A stretch of DNA of 64,000 nt, taken from contig OX421975.1 of assembly GCA_949128135.1 (NCBI GenBank), positions 3,990,571 to 4,054,570 of the forward strand. Reading direction: 5' to 3'. Below are positions 50,650 to 61,290 of this stretch, piece by piece. The notes under the pieces are model-generated. The model did not search any database. It saw nothing but the letters and a program-made list of their open reading frames with translations, and was not told where the DNA came from. This stretch comes from Parasteatoda lunata. Lineage: Eukaryota; Arthropoda; Arachnida; Araneae; Theridiidae. The number at the start of each line of letters is the position of its first letter. The stretch's first letter is position 1. The position numbers and the translations under genes were made by a program.

Positions 50650-52153
50650 AAAATGTACAGTTATACAGTGTTAATGCAAGGCAAGTCATGAATGATGAAG
50701 CCCAAATAATCAAAGTCGCAAATGTCGAAGTCAATAAAGATCAAACACCTGAATCATGTTCAGAAAGGGAGTTATTTGCAGAACCGGGTAACCTAGAAAA
50801 CAAAGTTGATTCTAATCTTGACAGTGAGACGAGAAAGGAATTTATCAAACTTCAGAAAGAGGACATAACGTTACAAGATGCATGGGAAAATGCAGCTAAG
50901 AAGGAAAGATCGTTCGAAATAGATGATTGTCTGCTGATGCATAATGATTTTGTTTGTGGGGAGAAGGTAAAACAAGTTGTTCTGCCTTGTTGCAAAAGAA
51001 AGGAAGTTTTACAGATGGCTCATGAAATTCCTTTAGCTGGACACTTGGGAGAACAGAAAACTAAGCAACGCATTAAATATTCATTTTTCTGGCCTTCATT
51101 AAAAAGTGACGTGAAAACATTTTGTGAAGCATGCAAACCTTGTCAGTTACGAAGAACTACAACATATAGAGATAGAATTCCTATACAGCCAATTGTAAGG
51201 CCTAATAATCCATTTGAGGTTTGGAGCGTAGATTGTATTGGCCCCTTAGAGCCCCGATCTAGAAGAGGACACTCGTACATCATATGTGCTATTGATCTGT
51301 GTTCAAGATGGGCAGAAGCCATACCGGTGAAACATATTACTGCAAAGACTACTTGCGATGTGCTGATGAAGATTTTCTGTCAAACTGGTTTCCCCAAGAC
51401 TATATGTACGGACCAAGGTACAAGTTAACTAAAGCTTTTCATGACATACTTGGAGTCTCTCCTAGATTTTCCACTCCAGGTCATCCTGAGAGTATGGGAG
51501 CAGTAGAAAGATGGAATAGAACTTTGAAAAACATGTTGAACAAAAATATCCAAGAACATGGGAATGAATGGGATGCTCACCTTCCTTATTTACTTTTTGT
51601 ATATAGGGAAATACCTCATGCAGTCACTGGAGTGTCACCATATCAATTGGTTTATGGAAGATTGCCAACTGGACCACTAGCCATTTTAAAAGAATTTTGG
51701 ACTGGGGAAAGAGGAATTCCTACTAATGCTACTCGTCCTGTTGAAGATTACTTGAAACAATTGCAAAAGAAACTGCAAGATGCTCACTTAATAGTATCAG
51801 AAAATATTTCTAAAAATCAGGAACGTATGATTTCACACTACAATATGAGATCCCTAGAAAAGAGTTTTTCTGTTGGCGATGAAGTACTGATTCTTATGCC
51901 TTCCTCAACTCATAAATTGCTTAATACCTGGATAGGACCAGCCAAAGTAATAAAGCTCACTAGACCCCACTCCTGTTTAGTGGAAATGGAGGATGGTAGT
52001 ACCAGAGAATTACATGTTAATAAATTAAGACCTTATATAGCTAGAGTTGAACAAGTTGGAATTATATTTGATCAAGATAGCGAATTTGGGGAATTGTATT
52101 ATGCTCCTACGGACAAAGAAACCACTTTGATTAAAAATAATGTCTTTGAATGA
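50628..52153 (+). pseudogene. Integrase of the Gmr1-like element
   Basis: An HHCC zinc-binding N-terminus is visible (AHEIPLAGH, then CEACKPC near 51125-51150). The DDE core follows: Val-Asp-Cys-Ile-Gly-Pro near 51230, Thr-Asp-Gln-Gly near 51410, and Glu in GAVERWN near 51505. A frame change between about 51410 and 51430, with a few bases missing after the second Asp, splits the core. The C-terminal half keeps a GPY/F-like module (WIGPAKVIKL to KLRPY, about 51930-52040). Integrase inserts the cDNA into the genome. A TGA ends the frame at 52153, ten bases before the RT frame, beside an imperfect 13-bp tandem duplication of AATGACTAATAC (52149 and 52162). Confidence 0.85.
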
Positions 52154-52162
52154 CTAATACAA

Positions 52163-53558
52163 ATGACTAATACCTTGAATGACCAACAAGAATACCAGTT
52201 GAAAAGTCTGCTACGACGATATAAAGATATATTTTGTAAACGTCCTGGAAAAGCCAAAGTGAGAGGACACTCTGTTAAAGTTACGGCAGATTGTTCACCG
52301 AAACGATTACAACCATATAGAGTGCCGATTGCCCTCCAGAAAGAAGTTGCTCGGCAAATTAAAGAATTATTGGAAATGGACTTGATAGAACCGAGTGATA
52401 GTGATTGGGCGCATCCTCTGGTGTGTGTTGCGAAGAAATATGGAAGCATTAGATTGTGCATAGACTTTAGACTCTTGAACAGTTATACAATACCTGATGC
52501 ATATCCAATGAAGCATGCGATGGATTTAATATATGAGATAGGCAAAGCTCATTTTATATCAGTCTTAGATCTCACAAAAGGGTACTGGCAAATTCCCATG
52601 GAAGAACAATCAAAACACTTTACAGCTTTCGTTACCCATACTGGACATTATCAGTGGAAAGTTCTACCATTCGGAATGAAGAATGCTGGTAGCACATTTC
52701 AAAAATCTATGGATCAAGTGTTGAGCCCTCATCAGAAGTACTGTCGATCTTACATAGACGATGTGGCAGTATTTTCAGAAACATGGTCAGATCACATGCA
52801 ACACTTAGAAAATGTTTTTAAGACCTTGAGAGAAGTAGGACTAACCGTCAGTTTAGAAAAGTGCGATTTTGGGAAAAACGAAGTAAAATTCCTGTGCCAT
52901 GTGATTGGTTCTGGAAAGTATGCTCCTGATCCACAAAAAATGGAAACTATGTCAAAATTGTTAAGACCTACAACTAAAAAAGAGTTGCGAGGACTGATAG
53001 GTTTAGCTAGTTATTATCGTGATTACATAAAAAACTTTTCTTCTATTGTTTTACCCTTATCAAACTTGACTAAAAAGAAGATAGCTAACAAGATTCCTTG
53101 GGACAATAACGCCGAAAATTCTTTTCAATTATTAAAGAAAAATTTAGTTGAAATGCCTACTCTCTATACCCCAGTGCTGAATCGCCCATTTCAGCTGTAT
53201 ACAGATGCTTCGGCTACTATCGTTGGAGCTTGCCTTGCACAAAATGACGAGAATGGCACAGAGCATCCAATTGCTTTCTTCAGTAAAAAATTAACGCCGT
53301 GCCAAATAAACTGGTCCACGATAGAGCGGAAAGCTTATGCTGTGTTAAGTGCATTGAAAAAGTTTGATTGTTGGATCTCAGATACAGGTTGTCTCTGACC
53401 ACAACCCACTAACATTTTTGACTAAAGGATTACCTCATGGTACGAAATTAGCTCGATGAGCTCTAGCCTTACAACGTTATGATATACGCATAATATATCG
53501 AAAGGGAGCTCACCGTGGTAATGCATACGCCCTCTCTCGCTTTCCTTTTGAAGATTAG
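52163..53558 (+). pseudogene. Reverse transcriptase and RNase H of the Gmr1-like element
   Basis: The 411-codon frame holds RT motifs in order: IEPSDSDWAHPLVCVAKK, CIDFRLLN, VLDLTKGYWQI, LPFGMKNAGSTFQ, and the catalytic YIDD at about 52751-52762. It continues through the connection into RNase H, with YTDAS near 53200 (first Asp) and STIERKAYA near 53320 (Glu). A frameshift near 53383 and a stop near 53457 break the RNase H end; the remaining SDHNPL and ALSRF segments are readable in another frame to 53558. RT copies the element RNA and RNase H removes it. The RT catalytic residues look intact, so decay is moderate. Confidence 0.88.
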
Positions 53559-54144
53559 TTAATTTTTTTTTGTTGTACATATTTTCACTCCATTTAACTA
53601 GTTTATTTTTTTAGTACATATTTTCATTCCATTTAACATTTATGCATATGTATAGTAAAACTTCATTGTTATAATAATTGAAATTATTAATAATTGTATA
53701 TCATGTATTTTATCTGATTTGTTGCATTTTTATGTGTGTATGTTAAAGATCTTGGTTAGTCATTTTATATTAACTATATCAAATAGTGCACTCTTCAACT
53801 AGAGATTCATTTCAGGAATAGGACTCCGGTGAGTGTGTGACTATCCTCTTTCTTTCACTACCTGGTCATTGAAGATGACGCATGTGCTTCCCTTGGTGGG
53901 ACGTGTAAGGTTTGCCACCACTAGATGGCGCTACAAGATATGAACAAAACTTAAGAATTAATTAAAAAAGAAGCTTCTTCGGATTAGTGTGGGGGGAAAA
54001 GGATTAGAATGTAGTGGGAAGGAGTGAAACGTTTTATACGATGTGATTAACTATTATTTTATATGCTTAATTTAAGTTTGTGATGTGGCGTAATAATGTG
54101 TTTAAATAAATTTGTTTTATGCCAAGAAAGGTGTAGTGTGAAAA
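53559..54144. other. 3' untranslated/putative LTR region of the Gmr1-like element
   Basis: AT-rich sequence follows the RNase H remnant. A purine tract (GGGGGGAAAAGGA, 53991-54003) followed by a TG-initial sequence at 54010 and an AATAAA at about 54104 are what a polypurine tract and a short 3' LTR would look like. Without a matching 5' LTR this stays a guess. The boundary with the mariner relic near 54145-54170 is not sharp. Confidence 0.35.
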
Positions 54145-55006
54145 TTAATTCACATTATAAAAATTGAAAAAAGAACCTGCAAGTTCAAGTAATGCCTTTG
54201 TTTGAAGCGATGTGTGAGAGCTCGCATTGTCATGATGAAGATTGATTCGCCTGTTCTTCTGCTTTTTTCGAATTTCTCCGATGATTTCTGGCAAACAAAT
54301 GGTCGTGTACCATTCAGAATTGACCGTCCTGCGCTGTTCTAACGCCACTGTTGCCACATGACCGTTAATGCCGAAGAAACAGGCAATCATTTGTTTCGAT
54401 GTGCTTCTTCCTCGAACAACTTTTGTTGGTTTTGCCTCGTCTTGGAAGACCCATACAGTTGATTGCTGTTTTGTTTCCGGCTCATATGCATAGATCCATG
54501 ATTCGTAACCTGTGTAGATGTTATACACAGCCTTCGATGTACCTTGAACGTATTTTTCCAACATTTCCTTGCACCAATCGACACGAGCCTTTTTTTGAGC
54601 GTTTGTCAGATTATGCGGGATCCAACGCGAACAAATTTTTTTTACGCTCAAATGTTCATGCAATATTTTATTGATGCTAGTCATACTAAAGTCCAAAGAC
54701 GCCTCTATCTCACGGTATGTCACATGACGATCTTGCTTTATCAGTTCACGCACAGCATCGATCTTTTCTGGCCCAAACAACGGAATTTGGACGACCTGCA
54801 CGGGATTCGTCCTGGATCGAACATCGACCACGATTAAATTCGTTATACCAATTTTTTACAGTGCTGTAGGATGGCGCTTTATCGCTGAATAAACAATTAA
54901 GTTCATCGAAGCACTCTTGTCTTGACAATCCACGTCGAAAGTTATGAAAAATAATGGCACTAAAATGTTCACGATTCAATTCTATTTTTAGAGAAGAACT
55001 TTTCAA
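54145..55006 (-). pseudogene. mariner transposase, broken
   Basis: The first frame (from ATG at 55006) holds the N-terminal helix-turn-helix region, with FHNFRRGLSRQECF and KNWYNEFNRGR, to about 54775. A frameshift there passes into the second frame, which holds the rest of the DNA-binding region (VTYREIEASL, SVKKICSRWIPHNLT). The catalytic domain follows. The first catalytic Asp, normally in Thr-Gly-Asp-Glu-Ser, is Tyr here (GYESWIY). The second Asp is present in HHDNASSHTS. The third (D34D) region is absent because the sequence diverges after ALLELAG. Normal length is about 345 residues; about 280 are left. Frameshift, active-site change and truncation each exclude activity. Confidence 0.92.
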
Positions 55007-55156
55007 TTTACTGTCAACAACACAAATGAAGCTATAATGGTAAATCGTCTGCTGAATTTATGTTTAAAAATATCAAACTTTCGATTAAAATCGTCTGCGG
55101 TCGCCTAGCAACACTTACTGTTGCCAAGGCCAGAAATATAAATAGCAACCCTCGTA
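54145..55156 (-). mobile_element. mariner transposon, 3'-truncated, minus strand
   Basis: A mariner transposase remnant with its 5' terminal inverted repeat: the minus strand reads TACGAGGGTTGCTATTTATA from about 55156, a typical mariner end beginning at a TA target. No matching right-hand inverted repeat is found near 54130-54180, and the transposase ends before its third catalytic Asp, so the 3' end is deleted. Mariners move by cut-and-paste into TA dinucleotides. Confidence 0.85.
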
Positions 55157-55358
55157 AGAGAACATTTAGAATGATTAAATGTCAGAGAAAGTCTCTTAAC
55201 AAAATCACTAGGGGAAAAAATATAGTCCCCCCCTCTACTTAAATCCCCAGAAGCAGAACAAACGAAGTCTGGCTGAACAATTTGTATCTTGATTAAGTAA
55301 CAGTGTTTTCCGGCGAACCCCCCCTCCCCCATCCTAATTTCATACATTCTTCTGTAGA
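55157..55358. other. Short spacer between mariner and MITE
   Basis: No recognisable feature. It includes C7 and G/A-rich runs (near 55230 and 55320) and no open frame with a known domain. Confidence 0.5.
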
Positions 55359-55366
55359 CCATAATG

Positions 55367-55696
55367 CAGTGTTTCCCAAACTTATGGCTTTTGTGTACCC
55401 TTTCTAAATTTTTCGTAAAGCTGTGTACCACTAATAAAAAAATGAATGCATTTTTTACTTTAAAAAATTGCACAAAATTTAAAAATCACAACTGGCAGCT
55501 GACGCCAGTAATTATTAACTGTTAACTCTGCAAAAAATAGCCAATAGAAAAATTCATAATCGTAAACTTTCATGGCTAGCTTTGTTTTTAAATAAAATTT
55601 TTGTTTGTTGCGAGATTTTTTGCAGAAGAACGCGTACCCCCAGTAAACTGTTCCCGTACCCCTGGGGATACGCGTACCACAGTTTGGGAAACACTG
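55367..55696. mobile_element. hAT-type MITE, 330 bp
   Basis: The element starts CAGTGTTTCCCAAACT and ends AGTTTGGGAAACACTG, perfect 16-bp terminal inverted repeats of hAT type. It is flanked by an exact 8-bp direct repeat CCATAATG (55359-55366 and 55697-55704), the target duplication size of hAT transposons. The inside has no coding capacity, so it was mobilised by an enzyme encoded elsewhere. Intact ends and target duplication suggest a fairly recent insertion. Confidence 0.95.
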
Positions 55697-55845
55697 CCAT
55701 AATGACCTGAAAGTTTAAAAGCTTCCCCTTATAATCTTGCAGAACATTTCCTCCCACCTCATTCATCACACCTGCTAATACAAATGTCTGCAGTAAATGT
55801 TTTCTAGTATATACATCGAACATCACTTCTGTTCAAATGTAACTG

Positions 55846-57172
55846 GGAAAGTATTTTAAAATCTCTTGAAAAGTTCGGCATAACATTGCCATATTTAAGG
55901 AAACATCTTGTTGGTCCTGCAGTGTATGGCCAGTACATCCAGTTAAATGTCGGAGAGCATCTGAAGAAGAAACTTGTTTCTTGGGATCCCATGCATAGAT
56001 TAGAGCTATTGCAAACACATGCTAACATTCCACATGCTGTACAAGAAGCAGTGACATTGGTTAATAATTGCATGAAAGAATTCATGTGAGGGAAAGCATA
56101 TGAATTGCTTTTACAAAGTGCAGATGATACTGTTTCCTCATTTTTTTTAAACCAAAAATTTTTAAAACCTTAAAGTTTACCCTCCATTCTAAAGAAGTTT
56201 TCATCAACGATTACAAAGTTGTTGCTGACTGTGAAACAAGTGTAAATGATAGCCTGCGGGACAAATTGTTGTGTAAAAGAAGTTTATTCAGTATTTTAGA
56301 TGAAATTTCCTTATTAGCTTGTACTACATCAAAACTGATTCAGACTTCAGATCTTTTACCATAGGAATATGCCGACCACATCAGTAACCTGAAGACTTCA
56401 TTGCACATAATAAAATAGCATCTTATCCTCATTTGAAATGTAGAAAGCATAGAGGAATACCAAGATATGGGGAAGTCATTGTTTAAAAACAAAGAATGCA
56501 TCACAAATGTTGGGCCAGGAAAGTATGTTTCAAGGAGTTCCTCTGCCAGATTTGCCTGTTAGCTCCAAAAGACTACGCCCCGTCCTAAATAATTCTGAGC
56601 TTTCTATATTTTCCTCAGATGCAATGCAAATGATAATCTACATTGATTCTATGTTGGAGCAGTATAAAATATATTTTGAAAAAGAGGATATCGTTGATAT
56701 TGTCATTAAACGAACGAAAATTCTCTTTAACTTTGACCACTTACTATTTCCCAGGAATGATGTTGCTTTAGAAGAGGAACATTTGACACCCTGCACAAAT
56801 TTCAGCACGTTTATCATTAATCTCTCTCCCATATCTTTGCTAGTCTGAGGAGGAAATTAATGAACTAGCTTTTGGCTATAACATTTTTATAAAATGGGTG
56901 TATCAGTTTTTAGCAGACAGCAGGAGAAATTGATCACCATTTTTATCGAGAGCTTCTGAAGCAAGCCGTAAAAGAAGTAAATTCAGAGATTTTCATAAAA
57001 TTTATGACTTTTATATTTTTCATTCCCATTTCAGAAGCAATTTGTGAATCGTGGAGATCCACGATTGACAGATTTGTTTCTAAAAGACCAAATGCTTTCG
57101 ATGGAGATGAAGAAGTTGTTGGACCAGCGAATGTTTGTGTTTGCAAATAGTGCACTTGTCCCTTCGAAAGAT
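55846..57172 (+). pseudogene. Decayed coding remnant of unrecognised family
   Basis: The frame at about 55848-56089 reads WESILKSLEKFG, then YLRKHLVGPAVYG, and VSWDPMHRLELL; it continues after a TGA at 56087 as GKAYELLLQSADD with further frame changes. More protein-like pieces follow near 56180-56350, 56460-56840, and at 56990-57150 (SEAICESW, then DRFVSKRPNAFDGDEE). The pattern of a 'W-D-x-x-H-x-x-x-L' segment and a late acidic segment suggests a transposase-derived or zinc-finger host gene family (hAT-derived proteins look somewhat like this), but I cannot name it. Several in-frame stops and no continuous frame over 70 codons make it a pseudogene. Confidence 0.4.
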
Positions 57173-58194
57173 TTTTAAGGCAGCCCTTATTTTAATCCTC
57201 GGACCTTCGTATCATACGCATTTTATTAGTAATTCATCATCGTCATTAACAAAATTTTGTACTTCAAAAGTGATTGAAAAAGTAACAAATCAAGAATGTT
57301 TGCCTTGATTTAAAAAATAATGTAGTGTATCTGCTTATGGTACTGTATTTTAATAAATGAAAAAATAGTATTTTAACTTAAAGTTTACTTTTTTCGCGGT
57401 GAAATGCTTGTAGAACATTTGTATAAATTAATAAGTCCTGTCGCAGAACATTTGAAAATATTCTGCTTCTGGGCTTAAATCCCTAAAGGCTTAATACATC
57501 TGTTTTCCTAGAAATTCTAGATAGTTGCCTATTTGGGACAATTTATGAATAGATAGCCAACAAAGAGATGGTTCTGTCGATATCCCACATTTTTAAAACA
57601 TGGAAAAAGGAGTTCAAGGCCATAAATAAGATAATTTCAAAATGCAAAGAATATTTTCCCGTAGTGTAAATTGAAACGGCTATTTTTGAGGTATCCAATG
57701 ACTCTTCGTAGGTCGGGCTAACTCCATGGAGAAAAAGAAAGGGTGAAAAAAGTGTTTTATTGCTTATTGAAAGAAAGGGTAACAATGACAATTCTTGTAG
57801 ATTCTTTAAACACTTGTTTTTTTTATGTAGCGCAATTTTTGTATACTTTATTTTTAATTAATTTTCTTTTAATAATATGTAGAAACAAAACAGAAATATT
57901 TGCTAAAAATAAAGGACCCTGGCTTCCCAATTATTGGGGGGGGCGTACCCTCGAACCCCCTGATTACGACGCCAGAGGCCTGATCAATTATGACTTTTGC
58001 AATTCTACTTTTGAGATTATGGTTTTTAAGTTGATCATTTCAATTTAAAGTTTTAACTTAAGACCCCTCGTGTCCCTTAGAATTCGAACGAGCCAACTAA
58101 GTATTTCGAGAACGAATACTCGCAGTGAAACAACGGCCAAGAGTCTATTTCCTGCGCCGAATTCTTAAAAGATCTACCAATTACTCTCATTATT
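57173..58194. other. Sequence without recognisable genes
   Basis: AT-rich with a G8 run near 57940 and a GC-richer stretch at about 57920-57990 and 58060-58180. Short frames on both strands show no domain. It ends at the 5' LTR of the second gypsy element. Confidence 0.5.
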
Positions 58195-58377
58195 TGTCAT
58201 ATCCGGCGACTGCCACTTTAACTACGAGCAAACGACTGTAACCGTGTTCAGGTTCGTTGTTGTGTTTTTTGTAAGCTTGCAGCCATGCAGGTACGCACGT
58301 TGTTAGTTGTTAAGCAATAATAAAGTTGTGTTTTAATCCTTACAAGGGTTTATGTGTTTCTTACAAGAAATATTACA
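58195..58377 (+). repeat. 5' LTR of the canonical gypsy element
   Basis: Starts TGTCATATCC and ends AATATTACA, the usual TG...CA form, about 183 bp. The internal string AACTACGAGCAAACGACTG and GTTCAGGTTCGTTGTTGTG recur at 62550-62590, which identifies the 3' copy. The 5' limit is my choice; the matching 3' LTR lacks about 16 bp near its start and about 9 bp further on. Confidence 0.75.
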
Positions 58378-58379
58378 TT

Positions 58380-58391
58380 TGGCGACGAGGA
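58380..58391 (+). promoter_or_regulatory. tRNA primer-binding site
   Basis: TGGCGACGAGGA lies two bases after the LTR end and ten bases before the gag ATG. This string is a common arthropod gypsy primer-binding site, complementary to a tRNA 3' end; I do not assign the tRNA. Confidence 0.65.
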
Positions 58392-58400
58392 AAATCTATT

Positions 58401-59387
58401 ATGGCCACTTACGGGCGCATAAATTCTTTCAATCCGGCGTTAGAACCATGGGCGCAATATGTCGAACGGATCGAAATATTTTTCGATGCGAATGATATCA
58501 AGGACGATAAGAAGAATGCAATCTTTTTTACTCTAGTGGGCCCTGAGGTGTACAAGCTCGCACGGAGTTTGCTTGCTCCGTCCACCACTGAAGCCAAATC
58601 TTACAGAGAAATATTAAACGTGCCGAACGAGCACTACATCCCTAAGCCTTCCGAAATAGTGGAGCGTTTTCGGTTCAATACAAGGGTTCGGAAGCCTTCG
58701 GAATCAATAGCTACATTTGTTTCGGAATTACGGCGGCTGTCAGAACACTGTAATTTTGGAAGCACACTGGAAACCATGATCCGTGATCGTTTGGTATGCG
58801 GAATACATCATCCGGAAATGCAGCGGCGGCTACTAGCTGAACCTAGCTTAACGCTACCCAAAGCCATTGAAATCGCCGTTTCAATGGAAACGGCTGCCAA
58901 AGATGCAGCGGATTTGCAGACTGCGAATTTCTCGTGTGTAAACAGAAACTTCGTTCAGAAGGAGAAGTCTGTAAATAACTTTACAGAATGTATTAGGTGT
59001 GGTGCTACCGATCATTTACCGAAAGTGTGTCCGTCAAAGGACAAAAAGTGTTTTTTGTGTGGCACAATAGGCCATTTGTCTAAAAAGTGCTTTAAGTCTA
59101 AAAAAAATGGTGTGAAAAAAAGGCCATGTAATATGGTCGCTGCTTCAGTGAATGAAGTGAAGGTTATTCCTTCACTGGGTAAAAGTGATGGTGTAAACAA
59201 TGTGTCTAGAACTAATGTTGCTGGTTTAAATATTATGAACTCAGATGTTGGTGTAGTAAATGATATGTGTTTTAATAACATTAGAAATTCAACTTTTCAT
59301 GATTTAAATGAATATGATGTTTTTAATAATAATGCTTTAAATATTGACAATTCTGATCCAGTTCCTAAGCCTTATAATATAAAGTAA
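58401..59387 (+). pseudogene. gag of the canonical gypsy element
   Basis: The ATG at 58401, right after the primer-binding site, is preferred to the upstream in-frame start because the latter would lie in the LTR. About 328 residues are open: a capsid-like N-terminal part (EPWAQYVERIEIFF, ETMIRDRLVCG) and two CX2CX4HX4C zinc knuckles (CIRCGATDHLPKVC near 58990 and CFLCGTIGHLSKKC near 59050). An Asn/Asp-rich tail follows, to a stop at 59385, where the frame changes to the protease. Gag packages the element RNA. This is the best preserved part of the element and could still be translated by itself, so calling it dead rests on the state of pol. Confidence 0.85.
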
Positions 59388-59683
59388 GATTCAAGGTAAA
59401 TGGCTATAATATTGTTATGGAGTTAGACACAGGCTGTGCTGTGTCTTTAATTAATGCTAAAACATATAGTGAATTAGGTGCTCCTGTTCCACAGCCTGCA
59501 GATACCATATTGTCCATTTTTACAGGGCAATCAATTTCAGTATTGGGTAGTATAGAATGTAATGTTGAGAATAATGGTAAAGTAGTTAAAGTTCCATTGC
59601 AGGTTGTGGGGGAGGGGGCCCGAATCTATGTGGCAGGAACTGGATTGAAATATTTAAAATGTTACCTGTACATAATTGTTTAA
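59388..59683 (+). pseudogene. Aspartic protease of the canonical gypsy element
   Basis: MELDTGCAVSLI near 59417-59452 is the retropepsin active site in DTG form. About 60 further residues resemble the flap and C-terminal strand (VLGSIECNV), but the expected Gly-Arg-Asn/Asp-Trp-Leu end reads as a degenerate Ala-Gly-Thr-Gly-Leu-Lys near 59640, and the frame ends at 59681. RT overlaps in another frame from 59659. Confidence 0.75.
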
Positions 59684-61290
59684 ATGTGATTGACTTAGAA
59701 ATGAATCAAATATTAAGTGAATATGCAGATGTGTTTTCTAACGAGCTTGGCCTTTTCAAAGAGGCCAAAGTGAGCTTTATGTTAAAAGATAATGTTAAAC
59801 CTGCTTTCTATAAAGCCAGAACTGTACCTTTCGCTATGCGGGATAAGGTTAAGGAAGAGTTAGAGTGGCTGGAAGCTGCAATTATCATTACCCCTGTTCG
59901 ATATTCAGATTGGGCTGCTCCTATTGTACCAGTGTTAAAAGGGGATAAATCTTCTATTCGCATTTGCGGAGATTTTAAGTTAACTGCTAATATAGCTATC
60001 GACCCTGACAAATACCTACTGCCGAAGGCTGAGGATATTTTTGCCAGCTTAGCTGGTGGGGAACAATTTAGTAAGTTGGATCTTCGTGAGGCATACAACC
60101 AGTTGGAGTTAGATGAGAATTCTAAGTTACTAACAGTAATGAACACCCATTTAGGGCTTTTTAAATACAATAGACTGCCTTTTGGTGTTGCACCAGCACC
60201 CGCGATTTTTCAAAAAGTAATGGAAACAACTTTGAAGGGTATTCCAGACACAGGAGTGTTCCTCGATGATATCCTGGTTACTGGGCATACTAAGTTAGAA
60301 CATCTCTGTGGTGACCTGCCTACTACAACTCAACGCTGCCACTCCTTTATCCCCTAGCAACGAAGAACAGAAAAAACTAATGTTTTCTTTTCTCTTTCTT
60401 GATTCTTCTCCGTTTTCATATATTGCATATATTAACGTTCTGCTTTTGTTATTATCGTTGCTTGTTCGAATATATTTTAATTTATTATTATTCCAAACTA
60501 TTTATTATATAAATTTTATTAAAAGTAATGTATCTACTCATTTCTCTCAAAAAATCATACCTCCACAATCTCCATAATGTAAGGGAAGTGCTTAGAAAGC
60601 TAAAAGCGGCAGGTTTGAAATTAAAGAAAGAAAAATGTAAATTTTTGTGCGATTCCTTAACATTCCTAGGCCTTGTAATTGACAAAGAAGGGATCCGTCC
60701 TGTAGGGGATAAAGTTAAAGCTGTCACAGAGGCCCCTATTCCTAAAAATGTAGGGGAACTTAGGTCGTTTTTAGGTTTAATTACTTTTTATTCCAAGTTT
60801 TTGCCACAGATGAGCACTAAGCTGGCCCCATTGTACAATTTACTACATCAATCAGCCTCATGGAAATGGACAAATAAAGAAGACTTCGCATTCAATGAAG
60901 CTAAACAGACTATTTGTAATTCAGTCCATTTTGATCCCGAGAAGGAATTAACTTTAGCTTGTGATGGAGCAGTGTTATCCCATACGGTGAAGCTTTTGCC
61001 TCGAGAACCCTTTCTCCTGCAGAAAAAAAAAATTATTCTCACTTAGAAAAAGAGGCATTAGCTCTAGTGTTTGGTATTTCCGTGATTATTTGCTGGGTCG
61101 GGCTTTTGTTTTATACACCGATCACAAACCATCAGTCACTTTAATGTCTGAAAAGAAACATGTACCAGCCATGGACAGAGATGGGCCATTACTCTTTCAG
61201 CTTATACGTATACTGTTCGTTATCGTTCAGGTGTTCAGAATGGAAATGCTGATGCTTGCAGTAGATTACCATTACCAGATTCTTTTTTAG
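59659..61290 (+). pseudogene. RT and RNase H of the canonical gypsy element, split by a solo LTR
   Basis: The first part (59659-60306) carries RT motifs: VRYSDWAAPIVPV, RICGDFKLTAN, KLDLREAYNQLEL, LPFGVAPAPAIFQ and FLDDILVTG (FLDD in place of YLDD/YIDD). A 261-bp solo LTR then interrupts it, and the same frame resumes at 60573 through the thumb and connection (FLGLVIDKEGIRP, ELRSFLGLITFYSKFLP). RNase H follows: ACDGA near 60960 (first Asp, although the usual form is DAS), HLEKEALAL near 61040 and YTDHKP near 61115, with frame changes near 61010 and 61070. A further stop lies near 61288. Confidence 0.85.
60307..60567. mobile_element. Solo LTR inserted in the RT gene
   Basis: Begins TGTGGTGACCTG and ends ACCTCCACA (TG...CA), 261 bp, and is flanked by an exact 5-bp direct repeat ATCTC (60302-60306 and 60568-60572). 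The host RT frame resumes exactly once the LTR and one copy of the repeat are disregarded. A solo LTR is what recombination between the two LTRs of a full element leaves. The family (gypsy or BEL/Pao) cannot be told from this. Confidence 0.93.

Larger units (their letters stand above)
49121..54155 (+). mobile_element. Ty3/gypsy-type retrotransposon with integrase before RT (Gmr1-like order), decayed
   Basis: The order of domains is gag, zinc knuckle, protease, integrase, reverse transcriptase, RNase H, all on the plus strand with no LTR or large foreign insert between integrase and RT. Established knowledge: canonical Ty3/gypsy elements have RT-RNase H before integrase, while the Gmr1 lineage has integrase first, as Ty1/copia does. 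Sequence style (HHCC zinc finger, DDE core, GPY/F-like module, YIDD RT) is Ty3/gypsy. At least six frameshifts or stops make it non-functional. The 3' limit is uncertain: a purine tract at about 53991-54003 followed by TGTAGTGGG at 54010 may mark a 3' LTR, but no 5' copy is visible. Confidence 0.8.

Noticed and set aside
49121..53558. Integrase-first order explained by two nested elements
   Set aside because: Considered and held less likely: no LTR, polypurine tract or target duplication lies between integrase and RT, only ten bases with a small imperfect duplication. Phylogeny is still needed.
53989..54155. Confident 3' LTR call for the Gmr1-order element
   Set aside because: A purine tract and a TG start are present, but no 5' partner is visible upstream of gag, so the LTR is not claimed as established.
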